Below, in pieces: positions 18,569-28,268 of a stretch of DNA of 64,000 nucleotides (position 1 is its first letter; every line of letters starts with the position of its first letter). The stretch is from NCBI GenBank assembly GCA_902613755.1, contig CACMIH010000001.1, positions 179,268 through 243,267 on the forward strand, given 5' to 3'. The notes below the pieces were generated by a model. The model had not been told where the DNA came from. It did no database searches and saw nothing but the letters and a program-made list of their open reading frames with translations. The DNA is from an uncultured Pelagibacteraceae bacterium (lineage in GTDB: Bacteria > Pseudomonadota > Alphaproteobacteria > Pelagibacterales > Pelagibacteraceae). The translations under genes and the position numbers were made by a program.

Positions 18569-21151
18569 ATGAATCTAGTCATAGTTGAAAGCCCTGCTAA
18601 AGCGAAAACAATTAATAAATATTTAGGTGATAACTATACCGTTTTAGCTAGTTATGGTCATATTAGAGATCTTCCTTCAAAAAATGGATCCGTTGATCCT
18701 GATCAAAATTTTAAAATGGAATGGGAAATTGATAGTTTTTCAAAAAAATATTTAAAAGAAATTACTGATGCTGCGAAAGATTCTTCAAAAATAATTCTTG
18801 CTACTGACCCAGATCGTGAGGGTGAAGCAATAGCTTGGCATGTAAAAGAATATTTAGATGAAAAAAAACTTTTAAAAGACAAAGAAATTGAACGTGTGGT
18901 ATTTAATGAAATAACAAAAAAAGCTGTCAAACATGGTATTGAAAATCCAAGACAGATAGAACCCTTATTAGTCGATGCATACATGGCTAGAAGAGCATTA
19001 GATTATTTGGTGGGATTTAATATATCACCAATACTGTGGACTAAATTACCTGGATCTAAATCAGCAGGTAGAGTTCAATCTGTTGCACTAAAATTGATCA
19101 CTGAAAGAGAGCATGAAATTGAATTATTCAAACCAAAAGAATTTTGGACTTTAAGTGTTAATTTTCAGGATAAAAACAAAAGTAAAATTACAGCAAGTAT
19201 TTCTCAACTTGATGGAGAAAAAATTGAAAAATTCTCATTTAAAAATAAAAAGGAAATTGAAAAGGCAATTTCCAATATTAAGACTAAAAAATTTAATATA
19301 ACTGATATTTCCTCAAAAGTTGTTAGTAGAAATCCTTCAGGACCATTTACTACTTCAACACTTCAGCAAATAGCTTCTAGTAGATTGGGTTTTGGTGCAT
19401 CAAGAACAATGCAAATAGCACAAAAACTTTATCAAGGAATAGAAATTGAAGGAGATACAGTTGGATTAATTACTTATATGAGAACAGATGGAACTAATTT
19501 ATCAGCTGATGCTGTCTCTGATTTTAGAAATTTTATTAAAAAAGAATATGGAAACGAATACCTACCAGAAAATCCAAATAATTACTCAGGAAAAAAAGCA
19601 AAAAATGCTCAGGAAGCTCATGAAGCAATAAGACCGACTGATATCAATAGAAACCCAGATTCTGTTAAAAAATATTTAAGTTCTGACCAGCAAAAATTAT
19701 ATAATTTGATTTGGTCTAGAGCTCTATCATCTCAAATGGAAACAGCAAAATTTGATAGAAACACAATAACGATTGAATCTGAAGACAGTAAAAATACATG
19801 TAAATCAAGTGGTTCGGTTTTAAAATTTGATGGATTTTTAAAAGTTTATTCAAATCAAAGTAAAGATGATGATGAGCAAATTTTGCCTGAAATGTCAAAA
19901 GGACCAATTAATATAGAAGCTCTTATTGATGAACAACATTTTACCCAACCTCCACCACGTTACTCTGAAGCAAGTTTAGTTAAAAAATTAGAAGAGTTAG
20001 GTATTGGTAGACCCTCAACTTATGCAAGTATAATTTCAACAATAGCGAATAGAGGTTATGCAGAAATAGTCAATAAAAGATTTTTTCCAACTGACAGAGG
20101 TAAATTAATTTCTGCATTTTTGGAAAAACTATTTTCAAAGTATGTGGATTATAATTTTACAGCAGGACTGGAAGATCAACTAGATGATATTACCTCGGGT
20201 AAAGAAAGTTGGTTAAAAGTTCTAGAGTTGTTTTGGAAAGATTTTAATAACAATGTTTCAGAGGTAAAAGAAAAAAGAACTAGAGAAGTTTTGGATTTAT
20301 TAAATGAGAGTTTGGGAGCATTGATATTTGATACAGATAAAGAGGGAAAGATAGTTAGAAAATGTCTATTGTGCGATACTGGTTCACTGAGTTTAAAAAA
20401 TAGTTTTAGAGGAGGTGCTTTTATTGGGTGTTCAAACTATCCAGATTGTAAATTTACAAGGCCATTATCAAAAGTTAAAGCAGCCGCTCAGACACAATTA
20501 GCAGAACCAAAATTTCTTGGAAAACACGAAAATGGAAATGATATTTTTCTTAAAAATGGAAGATTTGGTCCTTATCTGCAGTATGAGAAGGTTATTGATG
20601 AAAGTATTGAAAAAGAACAAACTAAAAAGAAAAAAAAGACAAAAAAAAAGAAACCTGAAATAAATGAACTATTGAAAAATGTGTCTATACCAAAGGGAAT
20701 TGAGTTAGAAAGTGTTGACATAGACAAAGCAAAATTTTTATGTTCACTACCTAAATCATTAGGTGTCAATCCAGAAAATCAAAAAGAAATCATTTTGCAC
20801 ACTGGCAGATTTGGTCCATATTTAAAATGTGAAAATAAATCAGCTAGAATAGAAAATGTAGAGGAAATTTTTTCTTTAGGATTAAATAGAGCTATTACAC
20901 TTATAGCAGAAGCAAAACCTGGAAGAATGTCTTCTTCAATTATTAAAGACTTAGGAGAACATCCTGAAGATAAAAAACCAGTTCGAATCATGAAAGGTCA
21001 ATATGGACCATACATTAAATATAAATCTCTAAATGCAACAATACCAGAGGAAAAAGACCCATTAGAGCTATCAATGGAAGATGCTCTTATACTAATTGAG
21101 AAAAGAAGAGAATACGATAAAGATAAAAAATCTAAAAAAAAGAAAAAATGA
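18569..21151 (+). CDS. topA: DNA topoisomerase I
   Basis: Type IA topoisomerase that relaxes negative supercoils. The 860-residue protein has the Toprim start LVIVESPAKAKTINKYLG and the acidic ATDPDREGEAIAWH. The catalytic Tyr303 lies in ITYMRTDGTNLS. The APR-type cleavage domain follows. The C-terminal part has one four-cysteine zinc element (CLLC...CSNYPDC, about residues 603-630) and three short FGPY/YGPY repeats (FGPYLQYE, FGPYLKCE, YGPYIKY) in place of a longer zinc-finger array. It ends in a lysine run. The gene is preceded by plsY and followed after 4 bases by a small secreted protein. Confidence 0.96.
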   Translation: MNLVIVESPAKAKTINKYLGDNYTVLASYGHIRDLPSKNGSVDPDQNFKMEWEIDSFSKKYLKEITDAAKDSSKIILATDPDREGEAIAWHVKEYLDEKKLLKDKEIERVVFNEITKKAVKHGIENPRQIEPLLVDAYMARRALDYLVGFNISPILWTKLPGSKSAGRVQSVALKLITEREHEIELFKPKEFWTLSVNFQDKNKSKITASISQLDGEKIEKFSFKNKKEIEKAISNIKTKKFNITDISSKVVSRNPSGPFTTSTLQQIASSRLGFGASRTMQIAQKLYQGIEIEGDTVGLITYMRTDGTNLSADAVSDFRNFIKKEYGNEYLPENPNNYSGKKAKNAQEAHEAIRPTDINRNPDSVKKYLSSDQQKLYNLIWSRALSSQMETAKFDRNTITIESEDSKNTCKSSGSVLKFDGFLKVYSNQSKDDDEQILPEMSKGPINIEALIDEQHFTQPPPRYSEASLVKKLEELGIGRPSTYASIISTIANRGYAEIVNKRFFPTDRGKLISAFLEKLFSKYVDYNFTAGLEDQLDDITSGKESWLKVLELFWKDFNNNVSEVKEKRTREVLDLLNESLGALIFDTDKEGKIVRKCLLCDTGSLSLKNSFRGGAFIGCSNYPDCKFTRPLSKVKAAAQTQLAEPKFLGKHENGNDIFLKNGRFGPYLQYEKVIDESIEKEQTKKKKKTKKKKPEINELLKNVSIPKGIELESVDIDKAKFLCSLPKSLGVNPENQKEIILHTGRFGPYLKCENKSARIENVEEIFSLGLNRAITLIAEAKPGRMSSSIIKDLGEHPEDKKPVRIMKGQYGPYIKYKSLNATIPEEKDPLELSMEDALILIEKRREYDKDKKSKKKKK

Positions 21152-21155
21152 AAAA

Positions 21156-21440
21156 ATGAAAATAAATAAAATCTTTATCTTAATTACAATTTTTTTTATC
21201 TATAATATATCATTTAGTTTAGCTGAAGATTGTAATAAATTTGATAAATTAAGTAAAAATTATGCTAAATGTACTTCTGAAAAATTAAAAGAGAAAACAT
21301 CTAAAAAAACTAACGAAATAAAAACATTAACGTCAGAAAAATTTAATGAAAACAAAAAAAAATTTAACAGTTCCAAATTAAAGGAAAAATTGATAAAATT
21401 TAAAAATAGTAAAACACTTAAAGAATTTATTGAGAAGTAA
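21156..21440 (+). CDS. Small secreted lysine-rich protein of unknown function
   Basis: Not recognised. From the ATG at 21156 the protein has 94 residues. A typical signal peptide comes first (MKINK, then a hydrophobic core to about residue 20, and a likely cleavage after SLA at 23). The mature part of about 70 residues is very rich in Lys, Ser, Asn and Glu, with repeated K-L-K-E-K and S-E-K-x-N-E-type units and two cysteines (26 and 39) that could form a disulfide. It is probably helical and periplasmic. It lies between topA (4-base gap) and the RidA gene, whose ATG follows its stop immediately, so it is cotranscribed. A frame extension to 21096 inside topA was rejected because the signal peptide defines the start. 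Confidence 0.65.
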   Translation: MKINKIFILITIFFIYNISFSLAEDCNKFDKLSKNYAKCTSEKLKEKTSKKTNEIKTLTSEKFNENKKKFNSSKLKEKLIKFKNSKTLKEFIEK

Positions 21441-21902
21441 ATGAATTTTGAAAATAAAATTGAAGAATTAAAAATTAAATTGCCAGATGCAAAGCCTCCG
21501 GTTGGATCTTATGTTGCAACAAAAATAATTGGAAATTTACTTTATATTTCTGGACAAATTTCTATTTCTGAAAATGGTGAATTGTTAAAAGGAAAAGTCG
21601 GAAAGGATCTTTCAACGGATGAAGGATATAATGCTGCTAAAAGATGTGGATTAAGTATAATTTCACAAGCAAAAGTTGCGTGTGAAGGAGATCTTTCTAA
21701 AATCAAATCCTGTATAAAATTAACAGGTTTTGTTAATTCTACTGATGATTTTATAGAACAACCGAAAGTAATTAATGGTGCATCAGACCTAATAGCCTCT
21801 ATTTTTGGTGATGCTGGAATGCATACTAGGGCTGCGGTTAGTACAAATAGCTTACCACTTGGTGTTTCTGTTGAAGTTGAAGCAATTTTTGAGTTAAAAT
21901 AA
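21441..21902 (+). CDS. RidA/YjgF/YER057c/UK114 family protein
   Basis: A 153-residue member of the RidA superfamily. Classical RidA hydrolyses reactive enamine/imine intermediates. The core shows GNLLYISGQISI, the central LTGFVNSTDDF and ASDLIASIFGDAGMHTRAAV, where the Arg in HTRAAV matches the catalytic arginine of RidA. The closing VEVEAIFEL is also typical. The protein is longer than E. coli RidA (128) because of an N-terminal extension, as in the RidA subgroup often annotated as 'endoribonuclease L-PSP'. Its start codon abuts the previous stop, and it converges on ugd with a single base between the stops. The exact substrate class is uncertain. Confidence 0.88.
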   Translation: MNFENKIEELKIKLPDAKPPVGSYVATKIIGNLLYISGQISISENGELLKGKVGKDLSTDEGYNAAKRCGLSIISQAKVACEGDLSKIKSCIKLTGFVNSTDDFIEQPKVINGASDLIASIFGDAGMHTRAAVSTNSLPLGVSVEVEAIFELK

Positions 21903-21903
21903 A

Positions 21904-23202
21904 TTATCTTCCAATACCAAAATATTTAAAACCAAGTTTTTTAATCTTTTCAGGTGAATAAATATTTCTCATATCATAAATAATTAGTTTTTTATTTTTT
22001 GAAAATCTTTTGAAATTGATTGATTTAAAATCATTCCATTCTGTATGTGCAATTACAATATCTGATCCTTTGATTGAATCTTTAATCGAATTAGAAAACT
22101 GAACATTTTTTAATTTTTTAAATTCTTTTTTTGGACCAGTAGGATCATAGTATTTTATTTTAGCACCTTTTTTGGAAAGAAAAGGAATTAGTTTAAGGCT
22201 TGATGATTCCCTCATGTCGTCAGTATTTGCTTTAAATGTTACTCCTAAAAAAGATATAATTTTATTTTTTATTTTATTTTTTAAAATTGAATTTACTCTT
22301 TTTGATAGTAAATCAGATCTCTTTTTATTGGATCTAATCACACTTTTTATAATTGATAAGTTGGTTTTAAATTTTTCTGCAGTAGAAACTATAGCTTTAG
22401 TATCTTTTGGAAAACATGATCCACCATATGATGGTCCAGCTCTCAAAAATCTGCTACCAATTCTTTTATCAAGTCCAATACCAATTGAAATATCCTCGAC
22501 GTCAATATTTGTTTTTTCACATAAATTTGCAATTTCATTTATAAAACTTATTTTAGTTGCTAGAAAAGCATTTGAGGCATATTTAATTAACTCAGCTGCT
22601 CTTCTTTGTGTTGATATAAATTTCGCACCCTTGGAAATTAATGGTGAATATAAATTTTTTAGTATTTTTTGAGATTTACTATCATTAGATCCTATTACTA
22701 TTCTATCCGGATAAATAAAATCTCTAATTGCCTCTCCTTCTCTCAAAAATTCAGGATTTGAAACTACTGAAAAATATTTCTTCTTTACTTTTTTTGATAT
22801 AATTTTTTCAAGCTCATCGCCTGTTGTAACAGGTACCGTAGATTTATTTATTATAATTTTAAATTTATTTATAGATTTTGATATTTCATTTCCTACAGCA
22901 TATACTTGGCTTAAATCAGCACTATTGCTATTTCTTTTTGTTGGCGTACCCACACAAATAAAAATTATATCTGATTTTCTTACTGAGTCTTTTAAGTTTG
23001 TTGAGAAATTTAATCTTTTATTTTTATAATTTTTTAAAACTAATTCTTCAAGACCTGGTTCGTAAATTGGAATAATACCTTTTTTTAAATTATTTATTTT
23101 ATTTAAGTCTTTATCAACACATATTACATCGTTACCTAAATCTGAAAAACACACTCCACTTACTAAACCGACATAACCTGTGCCTATCATACACAACTTC
23201 AT
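21904..23202 (-). CDS. ugd: UDP-glucose 6-dehydrogenase
   Basis: Oxidises UDP-glucose twice to UDP-glucuronate, a precursor for acidic surface sugars. The ATG at 23202 gives MKLCMIGTGYVGLVSG, a Rossmann start, and 432 residues. A longer frame to 23253 would overlap galU far more and adds unrelated residues. Also seen are the FICVGTPT segment, NKSTVPVTTGDE, NPEFLREGEAI, and the catalytic Cys263 in GGSCFPKDTKA. It overlaps the galU end by 4 bases, so the substrate-producing enzyme and this enzyme are translated as a pair. Confidence 0.95.
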   Translation of the reverse strand: MKLCMIGTGYVGLVSGVCFSDLGNDVICVDKDLNKINNLKKGIIPIYEPGLEELVLKNYKNKRLNFSTNLKDSVRKSDIIFICVGTPTKRNSNSADLSQVYAVGNEISKSINKFKIIINKSTVPVTTGDELEKIISKKVKKKYFSVVSNPEFLREGEAIRDFIYPDRIVIGSNDSKSQKILKNLYSPLISKGAKFISTQRRAAELIKYASNAFLATKISFINEIANLCEKTNIDVEDISIGIGLDKRIGSRFLRAGPSYGGSCFPKDTKAIVSTAEKFKTNLSIIKSVIRSNKKRSDLLSKRVNSILKNKIKNKIISFLGVTFKANTDDMRESSSLKLIPFLSKKGAKIKYYDPTGPKKEFKKLKNVQFSNSIKDSIKGSDIVIAHTEWNDFKSINFKRFSKNKKLIIYDMRNIYSPEKIKKLGFKYFGIGR

Positions 23203-24014
23203 ATCTTTTCTATTTCTTTTGAGGAGTTGATATATCCATTCATAGTTCCACAATCTAGGTATTTACCTTCAAAATTATGAGCTACAAATTTTTCTTTATT
23301 ATTAATTAATAATTGAATAGCGTCAGTAATATGTATCTCTTTACCTTGACCAGGTTTAAGAGATTTTATTTTATTAAAAATTGCACGTGGTAATATATAT
23401 CTTCCAATGACAGCGTAACTAGATGGAGCTTTTTTTACTGAAGGTTTTTCAACAACTCCATCAATGACATAATCTCTTTTATTTAATTTTTTATTAATTT
23501 TATATATACCCCATCTTGAAACATTATTTTTTTTTACTTTCATTGATGCCATTACTGATGCTTGGTATTTTTCATGAACTTTAATCATTGACTTAGAACA
23601 ATTTTTTTTAATTATTAGATCATCTGGCAGTAACATTAAAAAATATTTATTTTTAATGTATTTTTGAGTTTTAAGAACAGCATCACCTGTTCCCTTAGGA
23701 ATGTTTTGAAATACAAACTTTATTTTATTTTTATATTTAAGTATTTTTTTATATTCATTTATAATTCTAGGATCTTTCTTTTTTTTAATAATATTTTTAT
23801 AAAATTGATCACTATAAAAATATTTTTTTATCATTAATTTTTTAGTAGAAATAATAAATACAATTTCTTTAATGCCAGCTTCAATGCATTCATCAAGAAT
23901 ATATTCAATTCCAGGTCTACCATTAATAGGTAGAAGCTCTTTAGCAAAAACACTTGTTAAAGGTAGCAACCTAGTTCCAAGTCCTGCTAACGGAATAATT
24001 GCTTGTTTAATCAT
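23199..24014 (-). CDS. galU: UTP--glucose-1-phosphate uridylyltransferase
   Basis: Makes UDP-glucose from UTP and glucose-1-phosphate. The 271-residue protein opens with the nucleotidyltransferase motif IIPLAGLGTRLLPLT. It contains KELLPINGRPGIEYI, FVFQNIPKGTGDAV, LLPDDLI and GRYILPRAIF, all GalU-type. It is a little shorter than E. coli GalU (302). It starts a two-gene minus-strand unit with ugd and is divergent from panC across 34 bases. The product feeds Ugd and, presumably, the surface-glycan genes at both ends of the window. Confidence 0.94.
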   Translation of the reverse strand: MIKQAIIPLAGLGTRLLPLTSVFAKELLPINGRPGIEYILDECIEAGIKEIVFIISTKKLMIKKYFYSDQFYKNIIKKKKDPRIINEYKKILKYKNKIKFVFQNIPKGTGDAVLKTQKYIKNKYFLMLLPDDLIIKKNCSKSMIKVHEKYQASVMASMKVKKNNVSRWGIYKINKKLNKRDYVIDGVVEKPSVKKAPSSYAVIGRYILPRAIFNKIKSLKPGQGKEIHITDAIQLLINNKEKFVAHNFEGKYLDCGTMNGYINSSKEIEKI

Positions 24015-24048
24015 TTAAATGTTTTACTTATTAAATATTTTAATACAA

Positions 24049-24864
24049 ATGAAAATTTTATTAAACAATACATCATTATTTGAATCATTAAGGCAATTTA
24101 ATGACCTAGGTTTTGTTCCAACAATGGGAGGGATACACAAAGGTCATTTATCACTAATAGATAAATCAAATAAACTTTGTAAAAAAACAATTGTAAGCAT
24201 TTTTGTTAATCCAAAACAATTTAATAACAAAAAAGATTTAAAATCCTATCCACGAAATATCAAAAAAGATTTAAAAATTCTTAAAAAAAGCAAAAAGGTT
24301 GATTTTGTTTATCTTCCAAAATTTAACGATATTTTTAAAGATAAAAAAAAATCTAAAATAAAATTGCTTAAAAAGGATAAAATTTTGTGTGCTAAATATA
24401 GAAAAGGTCATTTTGAAGGAGTTTTAGATGTAATGAATAAATTAACTAAAATTGTAAATCCTAAGAAGATATTTATGGGAGAAAAAGATTTTCAACAATT
24501 ATATTTAGTTAAAAAACTATTGGAAAAAAAATATAAAACAAAAGTCATTCCATGTAAAACAATTCGTGATCTATATAAAGTGGCACTTTCATCAAGAAAC
24601 TGTTTATTAAACAAATCTAATTTAGCTCTAGCGTCAAAAATTTACAAAAAACTAGTAGGTATTAAAAAAAATATTAAAAATAAGAAAAATATTTCAAGCT
24701 TTTTAAATCTTAAAAAAAAAGAATTAAAAAATAATTATAAAATTAAAATTGATTATTTAGAATTAAGAAATATTAATAATCTAAAAATTTCAAGAACTAA
24801 GAAAAATTCAAGATTATTTATTGCTTATTATTTAAACAATGTCAGATTAATTGATAACTTGTAA
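24049..24864 (+). CDS. panC: Pantothenate synthetase
   Basis: Joins pantoate and beta-alanine using ATP in coenzyme A synthesis. The ATG at 24049 gives MKILLNNTSLFESL and 271 residues. An upstream in-frame ATG at 24019 would begin 4 bases from galU and adds ten residues without family match. The HIGH-type ATP motif is VPTMGGIHKGH (His30, His33), followed by SIFVNPKQFN and MGEKDFQQLYLVK. The C-terminal half is very lysine-rich and poorly conserved. panB is not adjacent. It converges on mgtE with 2 bases between stops. Confidence 0.93.
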   Translation: MKILLNNTSLFESLRQFNDLGFVPTMGGIHKGHLSLIDKSNKLCKKTIVSIFVNPKQFNNKKDLKSYPRNIKKDLKILKKSKKVDFVYLPKFNDIFKDKKKSKIKLLKKDKILCAKYRKGHFEGVLDVMNKLTKIVNPKKIFMGEKDFQQLYLVKKLLEKKYKTKVIPCKTIRDLYKVALSSRNCLLNKSNLALASKIYKKLVGIKKNIKNKKNISSFLNLKKKELKNNYKIKIDYLELRNINNLKISRTKKNSRLFIAYYLNNVRLIDNL

Positions 24865-24866
24865 TT

Positions 24867-26240
24867 TTATAAGAAATATGCTCCGACACCTAAAAAAGAA
24901 ACAAAACCAATTACATCAGTAATAGTTGTCACAAAAACGCTTGAAGCGATTGCTGGATCGATGTTCATCTTTTTCAAAGTAAATGGAACTAATATCCCAA
25001 ATAATCCCGCTATGATCATTGTTAGTACCATTGATATTGCTATAATCATTGAAAGGATACTGTCTTGAAACCATATTTGAACAATTAAAGCACTTATTGC
25101 TGCAAAAATAAATCCATTTAAAATACCAATAGAAAATTCTTTAAATACATTTGATGAGAAATTATTTTGTGTTAGATCATTAGTTGCAATAGTTCTTACT
25201 GTAACTGCAAGAGTCTGCATTCCAGCATTTCCACCCATTGAAGCCACAATAGGCATCAAAAAAGCTAATACTACCATTTGCTCAATTGTTGCTCCAAATA
25301 AACTAATGCACCAGGTAGCTAGAAAGGCTGTAAATAAATTAAGTAAAAGCCAATTAAACCTTCTCTTTGTTTTTTTAACAACTCCATCAGTAATTTCTTC
25401 ATCTCCTACCCCAGCTAATCTTAAAGCATCTTCCTCAGCTTCCTCTTTCAACACTGTTAAAACGTCATCGTTCATTATCATTCCAACTAATTTGTTGTTT
25501 TTGTCGACAACGGCAGCTGAATTTAAATTATAATTTTCAAATAAGTTTGCTACTTCCTCTTTATCCATTTCAACAGGAATTAATAATTGAGACTCTGACA
25601 TAATTGTTGCCATTTTAGTATCACGTGGTGTCGTTAAAACTCTAGATGAAGGAACAGTACCTATTGGGTTAAAATCCTCATTAACAATGAAAATTTCTAA
25701 AAACTCTTCTGGCAAATCTTTGTTCTCTCTTAAATAGTCTATTGTTTGACCTACAGACCAATTGCTTGGTATAGCAGTAAATTCACGCTGCATAAGTCTG
25801 GCAGCGGTATCCTCTGGATAGCTTAAGCTTTCTAGTAGAGCAAATCTATCTTTCGGTGGTAATGAGCTAAGAATTGCATTTTTATCCTCTTCAGGAACAT
25901 TTTCTAATATAGATATAGCATCGTCTGATTCTAAACCTTTTAGAATACTTACTATAGAGTCTGAAGATAAATAGGTAATAATTTCTGATTGAATAGATTC
26001 ATTTAGTTCAACAAAAACATCTGGATCAATATTGAAATTATTTAATTTAATTAAACTTTCTCTATCCCCATCGCTGAGGTGCTCAATAATATCTGCAGCA
26101 TCAGCAGGGTGCATTTCATTAAATGAATTAGTAATAAATTGAGCGTCATTGTTAGCTATTTTGCTAGTAACAACTCTTATATATTCTTTATTAAATTCAA
26201 AATTTACTTTTTTATCTTTAGTTTTTTTAGTTAAAGACAT
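24867..26240 (-). CDS. mgtE: Magnesium transporter MgtE
   Basis: Mg2+ channel of the cytoplasmic membrane, 457 residues. Domains in order: an N-terminal superhelical N domain (to about 130, with MHPADAADIIEHL), a CBS pair at roughly 140-260 (VNEDFNPIGTVPSSRVL and VVDKNNKLVGMIMNDDV), then a plug helix and five hydrophobic segments. The pore signature FLMPIVASMGGNAGMQTLAV and the last helix pattern are typical. In known MgtE the N and CBS domains close the pore when Mg2+ is high. The gene is divergent from lipB over only 61 bases, too short to hold a Mg2+ riboswitch plus promoter. Confidence 0.95.
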   Translation of the reverse strand: MSLTKKTKDKKVNFEFNKEYIRVVTSKIANNDAQFITNSFNEMHPADAADIIEHLSDGDRESLIKLNNFNIDPDVFVELNESIQSEIITYLSSDSIVSILKGLESDDAISILENVPEEDKNAILSSLPPKDRFALLESLSYPEDTAARLMQREFTAIPSNWSVGQTIDYLRENKDLPEEFLEIFIVNEDFNPIGTVPSSRVLTTPRDTKMATIMSESQLLIPVEMDKEEVANLFENYNLNSAAVVDKNNKLVGMIMNDDVLTVLKEEAEEDALRLAGVGDEEITDGVVKKTKRRFNWLLLNLFTAFLATWCISLFGATIEQMVVLAFLMPIVASMGGNAGMQTLAVTVRTIATNDLTQNNFSSNVFKEFSIGILNGFIFAAISALIVQIWFQDSILSMIIAISMVLTMIIAGLFGILVPFTLKKMNIDPAIASSVFVTTITDVIGFVSFLGVGAYFL

Positions 26241-26261
26241 AAATCTACCTATAATTTAGAT

Positions 26262-26290
26262 TTGCACTATTAATACATAATAAAGATAAT
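26262..26290 (+). promoter_or_regulatory. Candidate lipB promoter
   Basis: TTGCAC (26262-26267) and GATAAT (26285-26290) are separated by exactly 17 bases, a good sigma70-type match. Transcription would begin near 26297, leaving only about five bases before the lipB ATG at 26302, so the mRNA would be almost leaderless. Confidence 0.4.
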
Positions 26291-26301
26291 ACAAATTATA
26301 A

Positions 26302-26919
26302 ATGAACATAGAGATCAAAAAGTCAATAAAACCAGTAAATTATTTTGATGCTATTAATTTACTAGAGTCAAGATTAAAGGATTTATACGAAAATAATGAG
26401 CAAGAATTAATTTGGACTTTGGAGCATAATGAGGTTTTTACTGCAGGAACTTCCTATAAAGAAAATGAGATTATTGATAAATCCATTAAAATATTAGAAA
26501 CAAATAGAGGTGGTAAAATTACTTATCATGGCCCAGGTCAATTAATTTGTTATTTTGTTTTAGATTTAAGGAAAAAAAAAGACATTAGAAAATTTATAAC
26601 AATTATCGAAAAAACAATAATTCAAACTTTAAAATATTACAAGATAGAAACTTTTCCAGATAAAGATAATGTCGGTATATGGTATAAATATAATAATGAA
26701 GTTAAAAAAATTGCTGCAATAGGTATCAGAGTTAGCAAATGGATTGCCTATCATGGTTTTTCAATAAATATAAATAATAATCTAGAAAATTATAAAAAAA
26801 TTATACCATGTGGTATTTCAGATAAAGGAGTAACCAATTTAAAAAATATCATTGATCAGGATTATTCAAATCTAAGTGATAAATTAATTAAAAATTTTAT
26901 TTCAAATTTAAAAATCTAA
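26302..26919 (+). CDS. lipB: Octanoyltransferase (lipoate biosynthesis)
   Basis: Transfers octanoyl from acyl carrier protein to the lipoyl domains of 2-oxoacid dehydrogenases and the glycine cleavage H protein. The 205-residue protein carries the family signature [17 protein letters not shown] at about 68-84, the catalytic Lys in [10 protein letters not shown] (near 136) and the nucleophile Cys170 in [12 protein letters not shown]. Length is normal. lipA is not in the window. It converges on and overlaps the pseudouridine synthase gene by 23 bases; both C-termini look intact, so this is a true overlap. Confidence 0.94.
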   Translation: MNIEIKKSIKPVNYFDAINLLESRLKDLYENNEQELIWTLEHNEVFTAGTSYKENEIIDKSIKILETNRGGKITYHGPGQLICYFVLDLRKKKDIRKFITIIEKTIIQTLKYYKIETFPDKDNVGIWYKYNNEVKKIAAIGIRVSKWIAYHGFSININNNLENYKKIIPCGISDKGVTNLKNIIDQDYSNLSDKLIKNFISNLKI

Positions 26920-27814
26920 GTCTTTTAGATTTTAAAAGTTTTTTAAAATAATCAGGTAATAATGCTGAATAAGTATGTTTTATGTCATTAATTTTAAATT
27001 TAATTTGATATGAATGTAACATCAAATTTTTGTTAATTCCTTTATTTGAATTTGATAATTTATATTTTGTATCTCCAAATATAGGATTTCCTATTCTATA
27101 TAATTGTTTTCTTAACTGATGTTTTCGACCAGTTATAGGTTTTAATTCTAATAAACTTGCTTCAGAATTTTTATCAATAACCTTAAAAATTGTTTTTGCT
27201 TTTTCTATTATTTTTTTATCACCATCGTATCTAATTAAATCATCATCCCATACACCAGATTTTTTAGTAATTTCCCCTTGGCATATTGCTAAATAAGTTT
27301 TGTGTACTTTTCTTAGCCTAAATAAAGAAGTAAGCAATTGAGCACTCTCTCTGTTTTTAGCCATAATAAAAACTCCAGAAGTATCTTTATCTAATCTATG
27401 AACAGAATATGGTTTTGTTCCCTCAAAAATTTCACTTTTAGCAAAAATATCAACTAGATTTTTTTTTGATTTAGTTCCGCCTTGGACAGATATGCCTGAT
27501 GCTTTGTTTAAAACTACAAAATTGTCATTGTTGTCAATAATTTGATCTTCATTTGATTTTATAATTTCTTTTGATGGTAAAAAATTAATTTTTTTTTGCT
27601 GAATTGTTTCTTTAAATTCGATATTAAATATATTAATCTCATCTTTCGTTTTTACTTTAAAAGAGCTTCTAACTTTCTTTCTATTAAGCTTTATTTTTCC
27701 TGTTCTTAAATATTTCTCAACAAGACCTTGTGGAATTTTTCCAATTTTTAGTCTTAACCACCTGTCTAAACGCATATCATTACACGTTGAATCAACGATG
27801 TAAGATTTTTTCAT
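26897..27814 (-). CDS. RluC/RluD-family 23S rRNA pseudouridine synthase
   Basis: Isomerises specific uridines of 23S rRNA. The 305-residue protein has an N-terminal S4 RNA-binding domain ([35 protein letters not shown] region, about 14-45) and a catalytic domain with the RluA-group motif [10 protein letters not shown] (Asp142). [13 protein letters not shown] and the C-terminal LHSYQIKF strand follow. S4 plus this catalytic domain suggests RluC (sites 955/2504/2580) or RluD; the N-terminal wording RLDRWLR favours RluC but does not settle it. It is 10 bases behind rplQ and probably belongs to the alpha operon transcript. Confidence 0.88.
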   Translation of the reverse strand: MKKSYIVDSTCNDMRLDRWLRLKIGKIPQGLVEKYLRTGKIKLNRKKVRSSFKVKTKDEINIFNIEFKETIQQKKINFLPSKEIIKSNEDQIIDNNDNFVVLNKASGISVQGGTKSKKNLVDIFAKSEIFEGTKPYSVHRLDKDTSGVFIMAKNRESAQLLTSLFRLRKVHKTYLAICQGEITKKSGVWDDDLIRYDGDKKIIEKAKTIFKVIDKNSEASLLELKPITGRKHQLRKQLYRIGNPIFGDTKYKLSNSNKGINKNLMLHSYQIKFKINDIKHTYSALLPDYFKKLLKSKRLRFLNLK

Positions 27815-27824
27815 GATTTAAGAT

Positions 27825-28268
27825 TTAAGCTGTAGCTTTTTTTTTCTCTTCAGTTTTAGGAGTTTCTTTAGTTGTATCTTTATTTGGTTTATCAACTCTC
27901 TTTGCTTCAACATCTCTGTCGACAAATTCAATTATTGCCATTGGTGCATTGTCACCATATCTAAATCCAGCTTTAATTATTCTAGTGTAACCACCTTTTC
28001 TATTTTCATATCTTTTTGAAAGAGTTTTTTTAACTTTGTTAGCTGATTTTATATCCTGTAGTTTAGAAACTAGCATTTTAGTTGTCTGCAAAGTTTCTTT
28101 TTTTCCTAATGTTATGATCTTATCTGCTTGAGGTTTTAGAAATTTAGCTTTTGGCAAAGTAGTTTTAATTTGTTCATACCTAATTAGGGAGTTAAGCATG
28201 TTCTTCAAAAGAGCCTTTCTGTGCTCTGAGGTTCTGTTTAATTTTTTATTTACTAAACCATGTCTCAT
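27825..28268 (-). CDS. rplQ: 50S ribosomal protein L17
   Basis: Large-subunit protein near the exit tunnel. The 147-residue sequence has the conserved start [20 protein letters not shown] and the [20 protein letters not shown] segment. The last 25-30 residues are a Lys/Thr/Glu-rich tail beyond the usual core. It follows rpoA without a gap, the classic end of the alpha operon. Confidence 0.97.
   Translation of the reverse strand: MRHGLVNKKLNRTSEHRKALLKNMLNSLIRYEQIKTTLPKAKFLKPQADKIITLGKKETLQTTKMLVSKLQDIKSANKVKKTLSKRYENRKGGYTRIIKAGFRYGDNAPMAIIEFVDRDVEAKRVDKPNKDTTKETPKTEEKKKATA

Noticed and set aside
22172..22672. A 166-codon open frame on the plus strand inside ugd
   Set aside because: Antisense to a well-conserved dehydrogenase, low-complexity hydrophobic composition, no motif.
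24867..26301. A Mg2+-sensing riboswitch for mgtE
   Set aside because: Only 61 bases lie between mgtE and lipB, too few for an M-box plus promoters.
26897..26919. A frameshift or truncated gene at the lipB/pseudouridine synthase overlap
   Set aside because: Both proteins keep their key motifs and have normal length; the overlap is only 23 bases at two C-termini.
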